Shown: positions 1 through 13,464 of the stretch, in pieces
How positions within the stretch are numbered: position 1 is the first letter of the stretch
How the letters are laid out: each line of letters opens with the position of its first letter
Assembly (NCBI GenBank): GCA_013398295.1
Contig: VZSF01001075.1
Location: forward strand, 1,612,001-1,676,000
DNA: 64,000 nt
Reading direction: 5' to 3'
From: Chionis minor
Lineage: Eukaryota > Chordata > Aves > Charadriiformes > Chionididae
Position numbers and translations under genes: made by a program
Notes under the pieces: generated by a model
What the model was told of the DNA's origin: nothing
The model's input: only the letters and a program-made list of their open reading frames with translations
Database searches by the model: none

Positions 1-1239
1 CACATACAAACTAGTGCAAATGAGTGGAACACATCATGTACGGGGTTGGGGTTTAGTATTCTGTTTGTATAATATTTAACGTTATACATACATAATGTAA
101 ATCAAGATGAAGTTATTGGTACACTAACTGAAAGAACAGTCTCCGCATTATTATTGGCTAGAACTACTGATTACTGAGGCGTTTGATCCATCTTGAAAGC
201 TGAAGTCATCACACAATTTGTTGCTCAACTTTTATGTAGATTTTGTTCTTGGCATAATGTTTATGTGACAAGACTGAATGGTGAAAAAGTTAGCAAGTAA
301 AAATTCACTGTGGGACGGAAGAAAGCTCACCAAATAAGATACGCAATAGAAAAATTAAAGCCTTATAAAATATTTTGAGTCAGCTTGTCACATCTCTTAA
401 AACTACTTACACATCTTTGACAATCCAAACAGTAGGCTGTAATACCAGAAAAAAAAGAACAATAAAGAGAAGCCAGAGGAGTATATGGTTTAGCTAAATT
501 CTGATTTTTAATCTTTAATGTAGTGGGGTGAAAATGTCCCCTGCCTTAAATTTTCCTTTAAAATGCTCTTGAAATTTTATAAACACACTTACAAATTTTG
601 TTATCACAAAATAACTTGTTATTTCTTGCTCCATATTGTAGATCATTTTTACCATCCAAAAATATGTCAAGGTATTACAAAGCCATCGTTCACGTCAATT
701 AATATCCTCACCTCACAGCCTCAGAGGCATTGTTCTTTATGGAACATGACTTCAAGCATTCGTTCCCCTTCCAAGACTGAACTTTCAGATGGATTTTGAA
801 AAAATCTCCTGTGAAAGTGAAGATGTTGAAGTACCATTCAAACAGAAATATTCCTAATGATCCAGCATTGAGATGATGGCAGAAGAGATACATTTTTCTG
901 CCTGTTAAGAGTTTTCCATATGGTAGTAAAATGTCTTTATAAACGATGTCATGTCCACAACATACTGAAGCCAGTTCAAGCCAATTTTAACATACATTTA
1001 AATTTATATCTATATGGAAAGCTTTTAATTGCCTAATGTAAAATTCTTGTACAACCAACTGATTTATTTCCATAGCCAGTGGCTATTGTGTCACCCTTAT
1101 ACAGAGGCTACCCATGTCCAAAGGCCTCTGAGAAATTACGCCCCCTATTCCGGTTGTAGTCATGTCTGAGACAAAGCCACTTTCAGTAGGGAACTCTTTT
1201 TCAAGTCAAGGTCATATAAATGCAGAGAGCGCCGGGGTA
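1..1239. other. Non-coding stretch, no feature seen
   Basis: AT-rich unique sequence up to the first CR1 element. Only short chance open frames occur (up to about 78 codons), with no splice-flanked or domain-bearing frame and no repeat that I recognise. Confidence 0.6.
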
Positions 1240-1610
1240 TTCAGAGAAGAGAAGGCTCCAGGGAGACCTTAGAGCCCCTTCCAGTCCCTAAAGGGGCTCC
1301 AGGAAAGCTGGGGACGGACTCTGGATCAGGGAGTGGAGCCATAGGATGAAGGGGAATGGTTTTAAACTGAAAGAGGGGAGATTTAGGTTAGATATTAGGA
1401 TGAAATTCTTGACTGTGAGGGTGGTGAGCCCCTGGCCCAGGTTTCCCGGAGAAGCTGTGGCTGCCCCATCCCTGGAGGTGTCCAAGGCCAGGTTGGACGG
1501 GGCTTGGAACAACCTGGTCTAGCGGGAGGTGTCCCTGCTCATGGCAGGGGGGTAGAACGAGATGGGCGTTAAGGTCCCTTCCAACCCAAACCATTGTGGG
1601 ATTCTGTGAT
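1240..1610 (+). mobile_element. CR1 LINE, 5'-truncated 3' end
   Basis: This is the 3' part of a Chicken Repeat 1 non-LTR retrotransposon. Seen directly: the run 'gaaggctccagggagacctt' near the start, 'ggttttaaactgaaagaggg' in the middle, then 'ttagatattaggatgaaatt', 'gctgtggctgccccatccct' and the terminal 'aaggtcccttccaaccca', ending in 'attctgtgat'. These blocks are in the order known for the end of ORF2 and the 3' UTR of avian CR1. The copy lacks nearly all of the reverse transcriptase and cannot move. The 5' limit is approximate. It has the same orientation and diagnostic bases as the copy near 6.3 kb, so both probably come from one subfamily. Confidence 0.95.
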
Positions 1611-3314
1611 AATGGTGTTGGCCAGCAGACACTGTGGTTGGCTGTGGTGGTTACTATGGGTGTGGTTATAACCTCACTGTCTAGATAAATACTCATCAGA
1701 ACACACATGTTGGCTTAATAAGACCATGTGGTTCCTAGGTGACGTTTAAGAAAATCAGAAAAAGGACCTACTATTTCTTGAACGTTCTGATTTAAACAAA
1801 ACAAAAAACCAACTGACCTTCACTTTTTCTTTTTCTTTTTTTTTGGTAAGTAGAAGACAGGAGTCACGGCAGATGCTTTACAGATGGACAAAGCTCCTGT
1901 TTTTCTTTTCTTATAACCAAATGCCACCAATGTATTTGTTGAGATATGAATAATTATGCTAATGTAAAGAGTAGGCAGGTGCAGGAGCAAAATATTTTGC
2001 TATCATTTATGCAGAAAACTATATAAAACTTGCAAATCATTACTTTTATAGCATTTTAAACACTTTTGTTTGAGATTTCTGAATAACACCTGCTGTAGGC
2101 AAAAAATAAATTTGTTCTTGCTACTCTAAGAGACACGTTTTCAGTGGGAACAGTGGTTTAACTCCCTTCCCCAGCACTAATAAACCAGTAATGAAAAGTA
2201 TGGGAAGTTTGCTTCCTTATGGAGTTCGGGAGCGGGAGCTGCAGTTCATTTGCACTGAAAGGACAGATGCAGCCAAGCAGCAGGTGCTTTGCCTGGAAGG
2301 ATGGCATGGGTTGCCTACCTGGAATCTCTTCCTTGGCACAAGAGGCTGTTGAATTACAACCTTAAGAGAGAGGAGATTGCCCAAGTAGTTTTTTTTTTCC
2401 CCTTCTGGCCTTGGACTCTGAGGCTTGCATATCCTTTTGTCAGCTAGTAAATCACATTGCATGGATTGAGTGGATTTATTTTCTAATTTTCTTATCATTC
2501 AGCATCTGCATCACATGTTCTATGCGATGATTACCAAACTTTCCTTCCCAGTCAATTGTTGCTGCAAGCAACATTCATCTAAGCCAAAGATCCTATAAAT
2601 TTAGGAACACTGCGCCATTAGCATTTGCTGAAATTTTACTGATAATTTTTTAGGATTACTTTGTCAGTGCCAAGAGCTATACAAGGGTAGGATTCTAGCT
2701 GTGATTTACAACATGTAATAAAACATTCCCTAACAACTGAAATGAAAAAGCACTTCTATTTGTAGCACAATATATAGTATGAAGCTGCCATCACGAATGT
2801 GGTTTCCAGGAGCCAATGATCTAAAGTGTTTGCTTGCTTGTGATAATTAGTTCAGACCAAATTCTGTATTTAAATGTCGCCCTCAGCAGTGGCAAAGGAA
2901 TATTCTCTAGGTCATTTCGGGGTGTTTGTGTTTTTCACAGCAAACAATAATACTATTTTGATACTGGTTGCCTTGTCTTCTCATCAGTTGCAACGTTCCT
3001 TGGACCAGTTCTGGTATGTTATGGTGAGGGGGGAACAGGAACTGACCCCTTTTTACTGGCAACTCCTAACACTGAACACCTGTGTGTTCGACATTTGGAT
3101 TCAAGTTTGGAGAGTTTGCACAGGTTGGGAAGAAATGAGCATGCTTTCTGTTTATTCTGTCGATAATAAATAGAGGAGAAATTATATATTTGTAAATTTA
3201 GAATTCAATAAATAAATGATTTCTCCATGTAACAGAAAATGTAATAAGGGAGAAAGTGTGTTGCCTTTGAGAATGCAAGAAATCTTAGGAACTGAGGAGC
3301 CGGATGCTTTAGGG
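1611..3314. other. Non-coding stretch with a pyrimidine tract
   Basis: No gene recognised. A T-rich pyrimidine run lies at about 1822-1843, followed by 'ggtaagt'. It looks like splice-site material, but no open frame of useful length adjoins it. The rest is AT-rich unique sequence. Confidence 0.5.
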
Positions 3315-3343
3315 AAGCTCTGCCCACTATACCACCGTGCTGC
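3315..3343 (-). repeat. Possible remnant of a tRNA-derived SINE (MIR-like 5' end)
   Basis: Read on the minus strand, this short block contains 'ggtggtatagtgg' followed by 'gcagagct'. That resembles the A-box head of tRNA-derived SINEs such as MIR (…TATAGTGGTTAAGAGC…). The B box and the CORE part cannot be seen next to it, so this may be a small remnant or a chance match. Confidence 0.25.
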
Positions 3344-6304
3344 TAGGAGGCAGCAGAAGACACCTCGTTGATCAATTCAGTTTGACGTTGTTAGTCATGT
3401 CCTGTTTCCTCTTCTAACCTGAGAGAAGACGGAAGCCTGATTAGGTACTTTTATCCTGCTTTGATGTCAGGATGACGTTTGGGTAATTCCTGCCATAGTT
3501 TCTTGCAGCCTTCAGATTTGTGAAGCTAGCAGGAGAAGCGTGAAGCAAAATTCTGTGATGAAATTACTGTTCCCTTTTTGGTCACAACCACTACTGGCTG
3601 GAGCTCAGTGGTCTGTGGGGATGTAGAAGACAGCCCTGGAAGGCACCCTTCTCCTTTACTTGCCACTACAAAGTCTCTGGAGAAAACAATGAGCTGTGGC
3701 TTTCAGTATAGAGAAGGAACAGTGGGTTTGATCCCCGAGTGTCTTTTCAAGGTGGTGAAAAAAGGAAATAAATCACAATTATTAAGTCGTTCTAGGAGCT
3801 TATTCCTTCCCTAAAAACTGATTCTTACTTGGTTATTTTTCAGGACAGAATTACCAGTTGGTTAGTTGGTCAGCTGACTTTTTGGTTAGCGTGACATTTC
3901 TTAATGCTGGTGATTTCTCTTCTTACATTCTGACATAAGTTGTTTGGTTTACAATATATGTCCTGATAATGTGTGTAGTCAGTCCCTACAAAATGAACAG
4001 CTAGGGACTTCACATTTATAACAAACATATAATCTGTAGTGGTGCTGAAATACAGGAATATTTTACAAGCCGTTGTAATACAAAACAAATAAAAGATGCA
4101 TAAAATTAGCTTATAATAATACATTCATAGCTTTGTGAATTACGCTACTTGAGGTTTGGGATTACTTTGTTTTCCTTTAATTTACATACTGACAGATTTT
4201 TTAAAAGCGTTAGTTAGCATCTGTCCTTCAGTTTTCATACTTTATTATTTCTCCTTTCAAATGCTTTTCTTGCATTTTACCATTTTATGAACATTAACTC
4301 TGCTATATCAGAATTGACATCTGAGAACATTAATACTGTGTTGTTCTGTAGCCCCTTCCTTTCTGAATTTAAGCTGCATTTTGAACTAACTGAACATTAC
4401 AGTTGCAGCCTGTGATAGAAGATAAAATGTGTTATACTGTATTTCACTTGCTTTTCTCTGTTTCAAGTGTGAAGCTTCCACTGAATTGCATAGGATTTAT
4501 TTCTTTGAGACTTCTCGACAAAAGCACCAGCTCTAAAACAAACTCATGACTTCCACTGACGTATAAGAAACATCCAGCCTTTGTCCACTACCACTAATGT
4601 TCTTAAATAAAAAGTGTGATTATAGTTACTATATAATGCTAAAACATTTCATAAAAATTAAAAAAAAAACCCTAAGCAAACAAACCAAAATCATAATTTC
4701 TGCCTTCTCACGTTTCCTCTGTTTTGTTGGTACTTGCTCTTTTAGTGCCCTCCTGCCTTCAGTTCTTAACATTTCTGTTTAATGATCTTATTTATAGAAT
4801 CCCCACTCTGGCAATTTGAAAACAGGTTTTAGTGATAAATTCTTTTTAAAGAGTATGTGTTCAATTAAATATGTAACCAGATGTTATTGGTATGCCTTCT
4901 TAAGTAGCAGCCTTTGTTTTACTTCAGCCACTGGGGATGCTATATTTCCCATCTCACTTTTACTCAAGTCTATCAACTATTCACATTTTACAGCCAACAC
5001 TTTAACTTTTTCCCGTGCTAAGTTTCTGGTATCCTTACGCATACAAATATTCCTCGTAAGACCTTGCTACAATCAGAATAAAAATTACTATTAATATATT
5101 AAAATTCTGGTAATGTAATTATTGCAGTAACTATTAATATAATTTTCCACTGTCTGTTCAGCATACTTAAACTGAAATAGTTGTAAGAAATAAGTCCAGC
5201 TACAAGCATATGTCAGCTGTACTAGCACTCGTACAGATTTAATTCCTTTCTTCCTCTTCTGTTCTGCAGCTGTGTAGAGGGCAGCGGCCAGCTGATGCCC
5301 TTTTCCACACCACAGATGCAGCTAGGAACAAGAAGCCGTATCTGCATTAACTGATGCTCTTGCTAATCTCTCCTCTGTTTCTTACGCTGAAGAAGTCAAG
5401 TTTGTGAATATTGGTGTCACTTAAATATTAGTTAAAAAAACAACGCCAAAAATCTCAAAACTCATGTGGGAAACGTAGGTACTGGAACCTTTGGGTGATC
5501 TGCCTTCCCTTTGGATCCTCTTCTTGCTGTCCTTCCCGGCTCCGTTTCAGAGCAAATGCATCCCTGCCTGCGTTTGCAGGATGTGGGAAGCCCGGAAGCG
5601 CTCTGAGGCCTGCCTCAGGATTCTGAGAGCGCTGGTGGGAAGGAAGGTGCACCTGTGTGCACCACACACAGATTTGAATCAGATCCAGTTTGTTCCCTTT
5701 GCGAGGGGAGGGGCAGCTCATCTTTTCCAAAAACATTTAAATGAGCATGGAAGAAGTTCAAACCTCCTTCAGTCTAGGTAAAGGAAATACAATCTACAGC
5801 ATTTAGCAGAAAACTCATTGAAGAGAATTCAACAAAAGGTTAACTTCTACATTCACTTCAATTCCTGAACGAAAGTGAACAGCCTTTTCTGTTAATCCCC
5901 TTACTGCAGCATAGGTGCTTGCTGATAACCGGAGGAATTTTTGACCAGATGTTACACAATATCCTGGAGTAAAGCAAGCTTTGAATCATTTTCTCTTCCC
6001 AGGTTGGACTGGTTTTATGGTCTTAGGAACAGCTTGAATATGTTTTGTAAAAGTGCAATAGCACCTGAAAAGCTGCATCATCATGATTTAGAGCTTTTAA
6101 AAATATCCCAGTTGTTAATTTATCATAAAATATCATAACAACATTTTAATGTGCAATTTCCAGGTTATGTTGGTTTTCAATAAACTTTTCTTGTCCTTTT
6201 AGGAGACTTTTGTAGATATTTTAAGAGAATGGAGGCATCTGCTTTGAGCCTGTCAGTGTTACTTTCAGAGACTGAGGACAATTAAAATCATTTCTTTTCA
6301 GTCC
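3344..6304. other. Non-coding stretch, no feature seen
   Basis: AT-rich unique sequence. Between about 5480 and 5740 the GC content is somewhat higher and both strands carry overlapping open frames of about 95 codons. Neither shows a domain, a plausible start context or splice sites, so I treat both as chance. Confidence 0.5.
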
Positions 6305-6552
6305 TTTTAAACAGGAAGAGGGGAGATTTAGGTTAGATATTAGGATGAAATTCTTGACTGTGAGGGTGGTGCAACACTGGCCACAGAAGCTGTGGCTGCC
6401 CCATCCCTGGAGGTGTCCAAGGTCAGGTTGGATGGGGCTTGGAACAACCTGGTCTGGTGGGAGGTGTCCCTGCCCAGGGTTGGAACGAGATGGTCTTTAA
6501 GGTCCCTTCCAACCCAAACCAATCTATGATTCTGTGATTCTACGATTCTATG
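6305..6552 (+). mobile_element. CR1 LINE, short 3' end with terminal octamer repeats
   Basis: A second 5'-truncated CR1 copy. It begins within 'ttttaaacaggaagagggga' and carries the same marker 'ttagatattaggatgaaatt' as the copy at 1.2-1.6 kb. It continues with 'ctgtggctgccccatccctg' and 'aaggtcccttccaaccca'. It ends in about four degenerate 8-bp units of the ATTCTRTG type ('tctatgattctgtgattc', then 'tacgattctatgg'), which is the usual CR1 3' terminus. Only about 250 bp remain and there is no coding capacity. It lies in the same orientation as the first copy, about 4.7 kb away. Confidence 0.95.
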
Positions 6553-7708
6553 GTACAGTGAGTACAGAAATCAGGATTTTCAGTTTAAAATACAAAGACC
6601 TATTAAAGATGAAATGCTGTTTGAACTTTAGTTGGAAGATATCTTCTGGTATACCAAAAAAAAGGTGGGTTTTTTTTGATAAAAACATCCTAAAAATACA
6701 CATCCTAAAAATGCTGAGGAATAACTGAGGGAACATTCCAGAAGAAATTACTGAAGTATTTTAAACTATTGTTTTTATTGTAATAGGACTCAAATGTTTC
6801 TTTCCAGGACCAGTCTTCCCATGTGATAAGAGATATATCTCTTATAAAATACGAGCAGAAAAGAAATAGCCTCTCCTGCTTCCTTTTAGGACATGCTACT
6901 TCCCTGCAAGGATCTTACTGTCCTTTGAGAAATACACAGCAAGCTGCACTGACATTTTGCAAAAATGGTTGGTTAAAAATTATTCTGGTTAGGTCTAATT
7001 CCACTCTTAAAGAAATGCCAATGTGCTGTATTTTATAGAGTCTGTTATTCCAAAGCTCTTATACAGCCACATTGATATTTATTGCCTTTTATCTTAGTGT
7101 AAGTGGAGAGAGCTGGTAATATCATTGCAATTTTGAATTTTCTGTTCTGTGTAAGTGCAACTTGCAGAGCGGCATTCTGTGGTTGTTCCTTAAAGTTAAA
7201 TAAAGAGCAGTTCATGGGGCCTGGAAATCTAGAATTTTCTGTGGCATCTTCTACTTTTGTCATCTAAGTTAGCTTTAACTTCTCCTCACTGAAAATGGAA
7301 ACATCTGGTCTAGAATTGTAATAGATTGGTTGCAAAAGTTATAAAAATTTGGCTTAACTTCCTATTTCTTGACCTAGAAGGAAATAATCCTTTGATTGGA
7401 GTGATCAATCGTGCACGTCTTCATTAGATTTTGGAAACTTTCAGAATCAAATAAGTTCAAATTTTTACAAGGGCATGTATTTCAATCTTAAAAATAATAC
7501 ATTCCCATAAGGGAGACATCTGTTCAAATGCATCATTTTCTGGAATGCAGAATTTCTCAGAGTTCTTAAGTTGATAACGTGTGGTAAATTCCTCCATGTA
7601 TAATATATGAATCAGGGTATGAACCCGGAATTTGTGGGAGGTTTCCTAAAGCTGACGGTTAATGCAAAGTGGGAACAGGCACCTAGTTGTTTTGCTGAGG
7701 CTAACGTT
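6553..7708. other. Non-coding stretch between CR1 copies
   Basis: AT-rich unique DNA. Short complementary open frames on both strands near 6540-6735 mirror each other and are chance products of low-GC sequence. No other structure is seen. Confidence 0.5.
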
Positions 7709-7797
7709 CACAGAAGCACAGAATGGCTGAGGTTGGAAGCGGCCTTTGGGCGTCATCTTGTCCAAATCTCTTGCACAACCCCCGAGGTTGCTCAGGG
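7709..7797 (-). mobile_element. CR1 LINE fragment, antisense
   Basis: Reading the plus strand, 'cacagaatggctgaggttgg' is followed by 'cctttgggcgtcatcttgtc' and 'gaggttgctcaggg'. This is the reverse complement of the last ~90 bp of a CR1 3' end ('…gcaacctc…ccaacctcagccattctgtg'). It belongs to a subfamily different from the two plus-strand copies: it has 'ggctgaggttgg' where they would read 'ggtttgggttgg'. It is short and diverged. Confidence 0.8.
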
Positions 7798-10700
7798 TTT
7801 GTAGTTTTATTTTGGTTCTAGGGAATTTAGTATTATGTGGTCATTCTGTCTGTACCTGTAGGTTCTTTCTCTTCCCACCTTCCTCTCATCCTAACCAATG
7901 ACACATGAATCCTTGGGCCAAGTTCAAGTACCTTGAAAATCAGTAGGAATTTTGCGCTTCCCTTAATGAACGTTTTGTATTAGTAAAAGAGAAGTAGGGT
8001 CATCCAACCAAAAGACTGTAGATTGGTCTTTATAGAATCAGTCATTCCTGCTAAAAAACACTTTAAAAATGTGTAAGTACAAACAAAATTAAGTGCAAGT
8101 AGGCAGTTGAATTGCTGGTGTTCGTGCTATTGCTCTTGTTGACCGTTAGGCAGCATAACTTGCATTAAAATTCAGCCTCCCAGAAGGGATTTGTTCAGAG
8201 ATCGCTAATTTGAAGACTACCGTAGCTGATAGTTGCAGATTCTTTTCCCTTTTAAAAAAACACTCTTAAAATGTGAAAAACAGTCTTAAAGTCATATGAC
8301 TTTATTTGTTGGAAGATTTTCTTTTGGTATGGTAACACTTCAATAATTTTTCTTAGAGACATACTCACTTTAAATTTTATCTACTACCAGCTACATGAAT
8401 GAGGTTAAAAGCAGTGTGCCTACTGCTTTTTTGGTAAAAGCTGTAGGTAGCACAGAACAGATTTTTAAGCTGTGAGCTGGAGAATGTTAAGTGTGTTTAG
8501 ATAGGAGGATACAGGTCGTGGCTAGCTAGCAGGAAGGAAACATCCACAGCTGATTTCTGAAACTCAGGAGTGCAGGAGCTTGGCTTGTAGTATTTTTTTC
8601 TTTTCACTCTTTCTCATAGACTTCGTTAGTGCATGGAGAAGATTTCATTGCAAAACTACCTCAGACACAAAGATTTTTCCATTTTAGTGTCAGTGAGACT
8701 AGCTTTTATTCTGGTTGCTTACGTACAAGAACCAAAATTTAAAAAGTGTTTAGCTTGACTGTTTGGCTTTCCATATATCAATATAAATTGTCTTTGGTTA
8801 CAGTCCATTGGTTCTGCCCCTGAATTCAACTTTGAGTTCTTTGTCTATTCTGTGCTTTAGTCTGCTGCTTCTTCAGATTGAAAGATATTATTCAGTGTGA
8901 TTAAAAATTAAAAAAAAAAAAGGTAGTTTGTCACTATTTGAAATACATTTTCATGAGGGCACCAAAGGGTGATAACTTATAATATTCAAATTCTCCTGAT
9001 TTTTTATGTGTTGATGTGATAGCGTGTGACTACTTAGGTACTACTGTTCATTACAATGAAAGAAATCCACACCATTTTCCACTCTAGCCATTTTCCATGA
9101 AACAGTATCAAAAAGAATAGAAGAAAATGCAGGAGATGAAGCAAAGAAAACCTAATAGCAGAAATAAAGCAAACTCATTAACCTCCTGGACATACAGAAA
9201 TTACTTTTTAGTAGTTATTCTTATTGATCCTTTAAAAACAACTACATCTGCAAAGAAACTGATAACCAGAAATACTTGGGCTTTTTCCCCTTTTCTTTTT
9301 TTTTTTGTTTAACAAAGAATGACTTACCTCCGAGGTGATATCATGTGGATTGGTTTTAGTTTTCAAAAGCTGGCCCATGGTTGACTCGTGCCCTGATACA
9401 GAAAAACGCTCGAAGGAATTTGAGGCACAGTGGCTTTGGTTAGGAATAGAATTTTGGCGCCTAGTTTTAAACAAATCCTGCAATATTCTCTCCCGTTTCC
9501 TGAACAGGGATGATTTTGCCCTCCAATGTAGTTGTTTTGTATGAACCCTGTTGTTAGAGCTAAGTGGGAAAATTCATAGTCTATCTCCACAAATATTACA
9601 GTATTTCAGCATTTATTTTTATCCTAAATTTTAACAAATGTTGCAGTTACAGTATTTTTATCAATGAAAAGAATTAAGTCATTTGGAAGATCTTAGGTTT
9701 GTTGAACTGAGGAACATACTTCATCAAAAATAAATCTTATTTTCTGATAGTATGATATTATTGTAACTTTGCTTATTGCATGTCATTGCTCTTTTAACTT
9801 CGTTATTTTACAAAACGTAACTATTTGTGGAAGAACGGAGGATGGTTTCAGTTTGAATTTAGAGAGAACTGCCATGGCCCTCCTTTGAGGAAGATGATGT
9901 CCACCTTGCACCTGAGCAGCACCTGCCTCTGCGCACCTTGTCCTTGGGACAGGCCTGGCAACGCTCGCATCCCCGTGTGGTGCCACTTCAGATACTCTGC
10001 TCCGAGCAGGCTGGAACAGTGTCCAGCTGTCAGATTTATGATACTTGAATAATTTAGAAGCAACTTCAAGCAGTTCTAGGGTTCTAGGTGGGTTTTGATC
10101 AACAGTGCCTTAGAGTTTGACCCCTTTTGGTGGAAAATTGTCTGAATTCAGTTCTTGTACTGTAGACAGTTGTGTTCGAGAGTTTCGACATTGCAACAGT
10201 TCCTGTCTTACTTATAATGGTATTTTTAAGCAGTATTTCTTCTAGGTACTATTATAGAAGATGGTCTGGTATTGATCAGTGATCGACATTTACTTAGAGC
10301 CATATGTTCACAGATTCAATAGTACTTTATAAACATGAATAACGGTGTTTATGTTTGTGCAGCCAAGTATTTAAAGATAACATGCAGTGACCTGATGAAG
10401 AAGCTGCTTCGGGAATCACCCTAAAGGGATGTAAATCAGTCAGTGGATAAGCTGAGGTGCTGCTGAGGAGGCATTCCAAAATCCCACATTTCAAATAAAA
10501 ACGGAAACCCATTGAAATAGATACTGCTCTTAAAGTACTACAAGGTACAGCCAAATTTTACTTCATTGTGTTCTTAATTGGGGTATTACAAGTCCTAAAC
10601 CTGCTGAGATTAGGAGCAATAGTAAAAAACTCAGAGCAGAATTGGTCCTTCTGGAGTCACCACTTCACCTAACGTCAGGGCTTTCTCTTTAGATTCTTTT

Positions 10701-13440
10701 GCTATCTCTTGTTTTTACACGCAGGAATTGACGACAGCTCCTGGAGCCCAAATTATATTGTCTTTTGTTCTTCTCCCAGCATATCTCTGACGCTATAGAG
10801 ACTTTGACATAAGTTTATTATACCACAGTGGTTTTATTTTCAGTATCTTGCCGCAAACGGTGTCAAAAGGTGGCAACCTGTTGGTAGAGTGGTATAATTT
10901 AATCATGCCTTTAGTTGTTGGGACCGGCCGGGCTGTGCCCTGGCGAGTCGCCTGCGCTCGCTGTCACAGCGGTTGTTGCCTCTCACGTGAAGCCAGGCCA
11001 GGTGTCACCCCTGGAAATGGGGCTACAAAGCTTTCTGCCCTTGGCTGGTCAGCGGGGAGCCATGGGAATTGTCTGTGCACCGACTTCAGCTTTTCTCCAT
11101 CGTGTATTGTCTTTATAGCGTTCTTTGTCCAGATGAGTACTTCTTTTGAATCAGAGCTACTCCTGTTCCCGGCTCTGCTGTGCTCGCTCTGCGTGGACTC
11201 TCGAAATGAGGCAAAGACTGCAACAGGAGAGCTTTTCCTAAGTGTCAGCTTGGTAATACCTGCTGTAGTGTAGCTTCCATAGGATCAAAGGATTGTTGTT
11301 GACGCTTAAGCTGCATTCTGAAATCGGTAACTGCATTTATTTATAAATTTCTGATTGCTTTGTCAAGGATTTGTTCTGGGGCCTGTAGTCGTCCTGAATT
11401 TTGTCATACATCTCGGTTATGAGATAGTCTCTTAAGAACGCCCAGTATCCAAAAAGATTAACTAATTGATTGTTCTTTGATTGTAAATAATTCCCTAACT
11501 TTTTTAGATTGTGAATGAAACTCTTTTATTTATGTTTATGAAACTTGGGTGTTTATAATCTGATTTTGTCATTATCCTGCTCTGCTCACGTTTATTTAAA
11601 AGCAAGGGCCTCGCTATCTGCTGTTGTCAGTGACAAGGAACTGTTTTGACAATTTTATCTTTCTTTCCCTGGTATTTACCCAGGACAGAGCTAGTTAAAC
11701 CTCTTTCAGTTGTTCAGTGGGCTAGAGTTTGAAGTCGGGTATAATTTTTTTCGAAACTCCTCTCTCGTAGTTGATTGTGGTTTAATTTATTTGACAGTAT
11801 TTTATGGTACGGCACAGCTCAGCGCCAGTCAGAGCTGTGGAATCAAAGGTTTGCACTTTTCCTAACATCATTATGTTACTTAGAGCCTCACGATTCTTCC
11901 TGAAAAAAGAAAAGTTTTAGTTTTGTATTTTTTCTATATAATATTCACATCTAACTGAAATAGGGATTTCTTATTTCGAAGCTATGTAAACTGCAATATA
12001 TGCACCCGTAGCTACATTTTATTTTATTTGCAATTGCATGATGAGTTTTGTGTGCCAAAAGAAGTGAGTTGTGTAAGATGCAGCCTTTTTCCTCTATCAG
12101 GTACTCCATGCAGAAGAATAGAAGAAAATTGAATGCCTGTTGGGGAGGGAGGGTGTGGAAATACTGGAACCAGTTTAATCCTAATTGCTTCCTAGCAGCG
12201 CTAGCACATCTATAATGATAGATCTAACACAATTGGATACAACAACAATAAAACAAATAATTCCAATCATATAAGGCTGGCAGTAGTTTTGAGGTCATTT
12301 TCTGCAAGTTGATCAATAAGAAGTTCACATCATATAATCCACATTGAATTTATTCCTGTAATACATCTTGACTTCAAGTGGAGCAGTGGTTAATTGCTAA
12401 TCCATATTCATTGAACAGAACAAATGAGGACAGCAAGAGTAGATACTTCATGTACCATCACATCAAATGTGTAACTTCTGAGCTCAGTTTTTCATCCAGA
12501 TCACTTGTGTTTGTCTATCTTCTGTCCCCACGACTTCACAAAGTCTTTAGAGATTATCACAGAACTGGGCCGACTGCAGTGCTTTTATGGACAATGCCCA
12601 GTATTCGCCCAGGCATTAATTAGACATTTTGAGTTGTATATATCTTCGTGACTGTAGTTATTGTTGATCATCAGAATGCGCTTGCATTTTAAAAGACTGA
12701 TTGTATTTTAGTAATTACTTCTGCACAGCACCCTTTTAAATCTGTATTTCTTTCATCTGTAACGTCTTAAACTTCTGATTGAAGCTCCTGAGTTGTTCTT
12801 GGCATAGCATACATTTCATTTTAAGGTTCACCTTTGAGCACAGCATGCTAGGTTTTTCATACAGTTTTTAGGGCTTATTCGAAAGCCCATTGAGGTTGAC
12901 ATTAAAAAAAAAAAAGTCTCTCTTAGAATAGTCAGCTTTGGATAATGTTCCTGGTCTTCTCCCTGATGTGTACCGCTCACAGAATGATCCCAGTTGGGTA
13001 CAGTTTTGTCAAGTATTTGCCAAGTAGTTTATGTATTTCAGCAAATAGATTACGTGCCACGTATAAGGATACATGAATCTTTTCTGAATTATTTTTTGTT
13101 CCCTATTGCTGTTGCTTGATTTGTAACTGACAGAAAATTATTTTAGTTTTCTACTTGATAATGATGTGAGCTTTTAATAGATGAGGAACAAGAAACCTTA
13201 GTAAGCCATAAGCAAATAGTGAATATTCTTATCCTTGTAGAAATATTGTTCCTGTGAAGAAAACACAGGTATTTAGATGAACTGCATTTTCCAGAACTGA
13301 TTTAAAAAAAATAACTGATTTATATGAATTTATGTGCATTTCCAATACTTATTGTGTTTGCAATCCATGTCTTATACTATTCAGCTTTCATTTTACCAGA
13401 ACTTCTTTTCATTAATAGAAATTGAATTAAATTGAATACT
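7798..13440. other. Long non-coding stretch
   Basis: About 5.6 kb without a recognisable gene or repeat. Slightly GC-richer islands occur near 9890-10030 and 10915-11200. The second contains overlapping open frames in two plus-strand phases (141 and 67 codons) with no identifiable domain; overlapping phases of this kind argue for composition rather than coding. Homopolymer A and T runs are scattered, for example near 8911 and 12905. Confidence 0.5.
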
Positions 13441-13464
13441 TTTAATGGAATTAAATCCATTAAA
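13441..13464. repeat. Perfect short inverted repeat (9-bp arms, 6-bp loop)
   Basis: TTTAATGGA and TCCATTAAA are exact reverse complements separated by ATTAAA. They sit in a very AT-rich patch (about 13420-13510) that repeats ATTAA-type words. The function is unknown and it could arise by chance in such sequence. Confidence 0.6.

Noticed and set aside
10848..11273. 141-codon plus-strand frame with an overlapping 67-codon frame in another phase
   Set aside because: GC-richer patch open in several phases at once, no domain, and no splice sites or start context that fit.
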